From NCBI RefSeq assembly GCF_017483025.1, contig NZ_JAFUMA010000074.1, positions 1 through 35,805 of the forward strand: DNA of 35,805 nt. Direction: 5' to 3'. Position 1 is the stretch's first letter, and each line of letters starts with the position of its first letter. The position numbers and the translations under genes are program-made. This stretch comes from Anaerotignum sp. (GTDB lineage Bacteria; Bacillota; Clostridia; Lachnospirales; Anaerotignaceae). Shown piece after piece: positions 34,263 to 35,805 of this stretch. The notes below the pieces were generated by a model. The model made no database searches. It was not told the origin of the DNA and saw nothing but the letters and a program-made list of their open reading frames with translations.

Positions 34263-34512
34263 AAAAAAAGTCCCCTCCTTTTCGTACTATTTGACTTCAG
34301 CACGACAAGTGGTGACTGCACACTCATCCGGGTGTATCCAGCAACGTCAGATACGCAAACTTACCCTGTTGGTAAGTTCAACCCAAAATATTCAGTACAG
34401 TGACCTTGTCGCCCGGTTTCTTTGAACTGGACATCGCTCCTCGGAAAAACCCTCAAGCCCTTTATTCATCGGCTTTTGGCAACCTTCCGTATCAACACTC
34501 TATGTCACAACA
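34263..34512 (-). promoter_or_regulatory. Leader of the S10-spc-alpha cluster
   Basis: About 250 transcribed bases before rpsJ. A perfect 8-bp hairpin AACTTACC / GGTAAGTT (34358-34378) lies inside a long-range helix CGACAAG / CTTGTCG (34411-34405 with 34309-34303). An AAGCC / GGCTT hairpin lies nearer the 5' end (about 34452-34475). No intrinsic terminator is seen. Probably a site of autogenous control by a ribosomal protein; which one is unknown. Confidence 0.5.
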
Positions 34513-34518
34513 ATTGGT

Positions 34519-34547
34519 ATTATAAAGGAAAAACACAAAGAATGCAA
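34519..34547 (-). promoter_or_regulatory. Promoter of the ribosomal protein supercluster
   Basis: Minus strand TTGCAT (34547-34542), 17-base spacer, TATAAT (34524-34519), with A/T-rich sequence just upstream that could serve as an UP element. Transcription would start near 34512. Confidence 0.88.
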
Positions 34548-34802
34548 GTGTTTTTTTGATTTTTTTTCGATTTTTTCTTTGAAATCAGATAAAAAAACAA
34601 GCTCACTTTTCGATTGATTTTAAACAAATTGCACAACAAAATTCTGTATACAATCCACTTAAAAAAATTAGCCAAAACAAATCCGCGTAAAACAATCCTT
34701 TTGTCTACAGTACAGAGACAACATCACGACACATCTCTGACACAGTGTTGTTCCACTTTTCTTTGTCCTCTTTCGATCTTATTGTCCTACTATTTTAACA
34801 TA
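34548..34802. other. AT-rich region between the S10 promoter and the long hairpin
   Basis: No gene seen. It contains an inverted repeat TTGTCT-9-AGACAA (34701-34721) and a TTGTATACAG-like site on the minus strand near 34650, both of the kind regulators bind. Neither is tied to a promoter I can identify. Confidence 0.35.
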
Positions 34803-34868
34803 TATTATATAGAAGAAACACCTTCAAAAAATATCATAAGATTTTGTAAGTGTTTCTTCTATATAATA
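34803..34868. repeat. Long inverted repeat / hairpin between etfA and rpsJ
   Basis: Perfect 19-bp arms (34803-34821 and 34850-34868, sequence TATTATATAGAAGAAACAC and its complement). The stem continues inward with CTT / AAG and CAAAA / TTTTG after one bulge, giving about 27 pairs. It has no T tract of its own; the etfA terminator lies 20 bases away. Confidence 0.85.
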
Positions 34869-34883
34869 CATCCCTGTTTTGGC

Positions 34884-34916
34884 AAAAGAAAAAGCACCCC
34901 GAACGGAGTGCTTTTA
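34884..34916 (-). terminator. Terminator after etfA
   Basis: Stem AAAAGCAC / GTGCTTTT with one mismatch and CCG / CGG inside; TTTTTCTTTT follows on the minus strand. Confidence 0.9.
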
Positions 34917-34931
34917 TTTCTTATATGATTT

Positions 34932-35805
34932 TTAGCTGTTTGCTTTCGCTGCTTTGTATTTTCTTACAGCGTCAGCCAGTTTAGGCAGGATCTGTTTCAG
35001 GTCGCCAACGATACCCAGGTCAGCTACTTCAAAAATAGGAGCGGATTCGTTTTTGTTGATAGCGATGATCAGTTCAGAGTTTTCCATACCTGCAACGTGC
35101 TGGATAGCACCGGAGATACCACATGCCATGTACAGGTCAGGACGTACTGTTTTACCTGTCTGACCAACCTGTCTGTCTTTTTCAATCCAGCCAGCGTCTA
35201 CACATGCTCTGGAAGAACCAACTTCTGCGCCCAGTGCATCAGCCATATCTCTGATGATGTTGAAGCCTTCGGGACCGCCAACACCACGACCGCCGGAAAC
35301 GATCAGTTTCGCTTCTGTCAGGTCTACGGATTTCTTGTCAGCTTTCACAACTTCCATGATTTCAACGTTCATATCTTCTGCTGTGAAGTTTACGTCAAAT
35401 TTGATCAGTTCGCCTGTTCTAGCTTCGTCTTTTTCGATCATTTTCATTACGCCAGGACGTACTGTAGCCATCTGAGGTTTTGTTCTAGGGCACATCAGAG
35501 TAGCCATGATGTTCCCGCCGAATGCGGGACGTGTCATCAGCAGAGCTCTTTCGGGGCATGTGTTACCCATTTCTGCTTCTTTCGCCAGTTCAGCTTCTGT
35601 TTTAGCCATTCTCAGACCTGTTGTATCGGCAACCAGACCTGTTTTAACACGGCTAGCTACACGAGGAGCAACGTCACGGCCGATGGAAGAAGCACCGAAC
35701 AGCATGATTTCGGGATCATATGCTTTGATAACTTCGCAAACTGCTTTTGTGTAGGGTTCTGTTACATAGTTTTCCAGCATGGGATCGTCAACCAGGATTA
35801 CTTTG
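34932..35805 (-). CDS. etfA: Electron transfer flavoprotein alpha subunit (5' end outside the window)
   Basis: The frame stays open to the window edge (KVILVDDPMLENYV continues past the ATG at 35780), so about 290 C-terminal residues are present of a usual 330-400. FAD-binding motifs: KLIVSGGRGVGGPEGFNII, GSSRACVDAGWIEKDRQVGQ, GISGAIQHVAGM and IAINKNESAPIFEVADLGIV. With EtfB it passes electrons between acyl-CoA dehydrogenases and other carriers, often with bifurcation in anaerobes. It is the last gene of its operon, which lies outside the window. Codon choice is like the ribosomal genes, suggesting high expression. Confidence 0.95.
   Translation of the reverse strand, partial: KVILVDDPMLENYVTEPYTKAVCEVIKAYDPEIMLFGASSIGRDVAPRVASRVKTGLVADTTGLRMAKTEAELAKEAEMGNTCPERALLMTRPAFGGNIMATLMCPRTKPQMATVRPGVMKMIEKDEARTGELIKFDVNFTAEDMNVEIMEVVKADKKSVDLTEAKLIVSGGRGVGGPEGFNIIRDMADALGAEVGSSRACVDAGWIEKDRQVGQTGKTVRPDLYMACGISGAIQHVAGMENSELIIAINKNESAPIFEVADLGIVGDLKQILPKLADAVRKYKAAKANS

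Noticed and set aside
34614..34928. 104-codon plus-strand frame
   Set aside because: Runs through the long hairpin and the etfA terminator; low-complexity and unsupported.
1..35805. CRISPR arrays, tRNA or rRNA genes, insertion sequences
   Set aside because: No regularly spaced repeats, no tRNA-like cloverleaf with a T-loop core, and no transposase frame were seen in the spacers.

Overview
The window reads as a chromosomal segment of a low-to-mid G+C anaerobic Firmicute, class Clostridia, most likely Lachnospirales. The evidence is the fused S10-spc-alpha ribosomal protein arrangement with rpsD inside the alpha part, the four-cysteine S14 and zinc-lid adenylate kinase, an enlarged 180-residue L17, near-universal AGGAGG ribosome binding sites, and TTGACA/TATAAT-type promoters. 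An electron-transfer flavoprotein alpha subunit and an alanine/glycine symporter with ribosomal-protein-like codon choice suggest an amino-acid or lactate fermenter. An Anaerotignum-like genus is a guess I cannot test here. Almost everything is on the minus strand. Only three small genes are on the plus strand.

From left to right (downstream to upstream for minus-strand genes): positions 1-7000 hold an AGCS alanine/glycine symporter, a three-gene set (UPF0251/DUF134 regulator, Mrp/NBP35 P-loop ATPase, NifX/NifB-like protein), an APC amino acid permease, an FMN-dependent alpha-hydroxy-acid dehydrogenase and a small membrane protein. Positions 6988-10092 hold an autoregulated-looking operon of MarR regulator, iron alcohol dehydrogenase and class 3-like aldehyde dehydrogenase, with tight gene overlaps. 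Positions 10187-11524 hold cysK behind a long leader. Positions 11570-14237 hold rplM-rpsI with a structured leader, plus truA and a DUF554 membrane protein.

Positions 14244-16862 hold the energy-coupling module of an ECF vitamin/metal transporter (ecfA1-ecfA2-ecfT) with its own promoter. Positions 16969-18262 are a plus-strand island of two genes for exported or membrane-anchored proteins that I do not recognise, set between rplQ and ecfA1, which usually adjoin. Positions 18280-34547 are one long ribosomal protein, secretion and RNA polymerase cluster, rpsJ through rplQ. The usual methionine aminopeptidase gene (map) is missing between adk and infA. The window ends in a 5'-truncated etfA.

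The most interesting signals are regulatory. (1) The cysK leader encodes a 44-residue peptide with three consecutive cysteine codons, followed by an intrinsic terminator whose 5' arm can pair with a segment just after those codons: a cysteine-codon attenuator layout. (2) Both plus-strand island genes carry the same promoter, made of 11-bp-phased TGTAA-type direct repeats abutting a -10 box, as in PhoB/OmpR-type regulons. (3) The DUF134 regulator promoter is bracketed by two copies of a 13-bp near-palindrome. (4) The rpsM spacer holds a candidate structured RNA with its own -10 box. (5) A hairpin with a perfect 19-bp outer stem lies between etfA and rpsJ.
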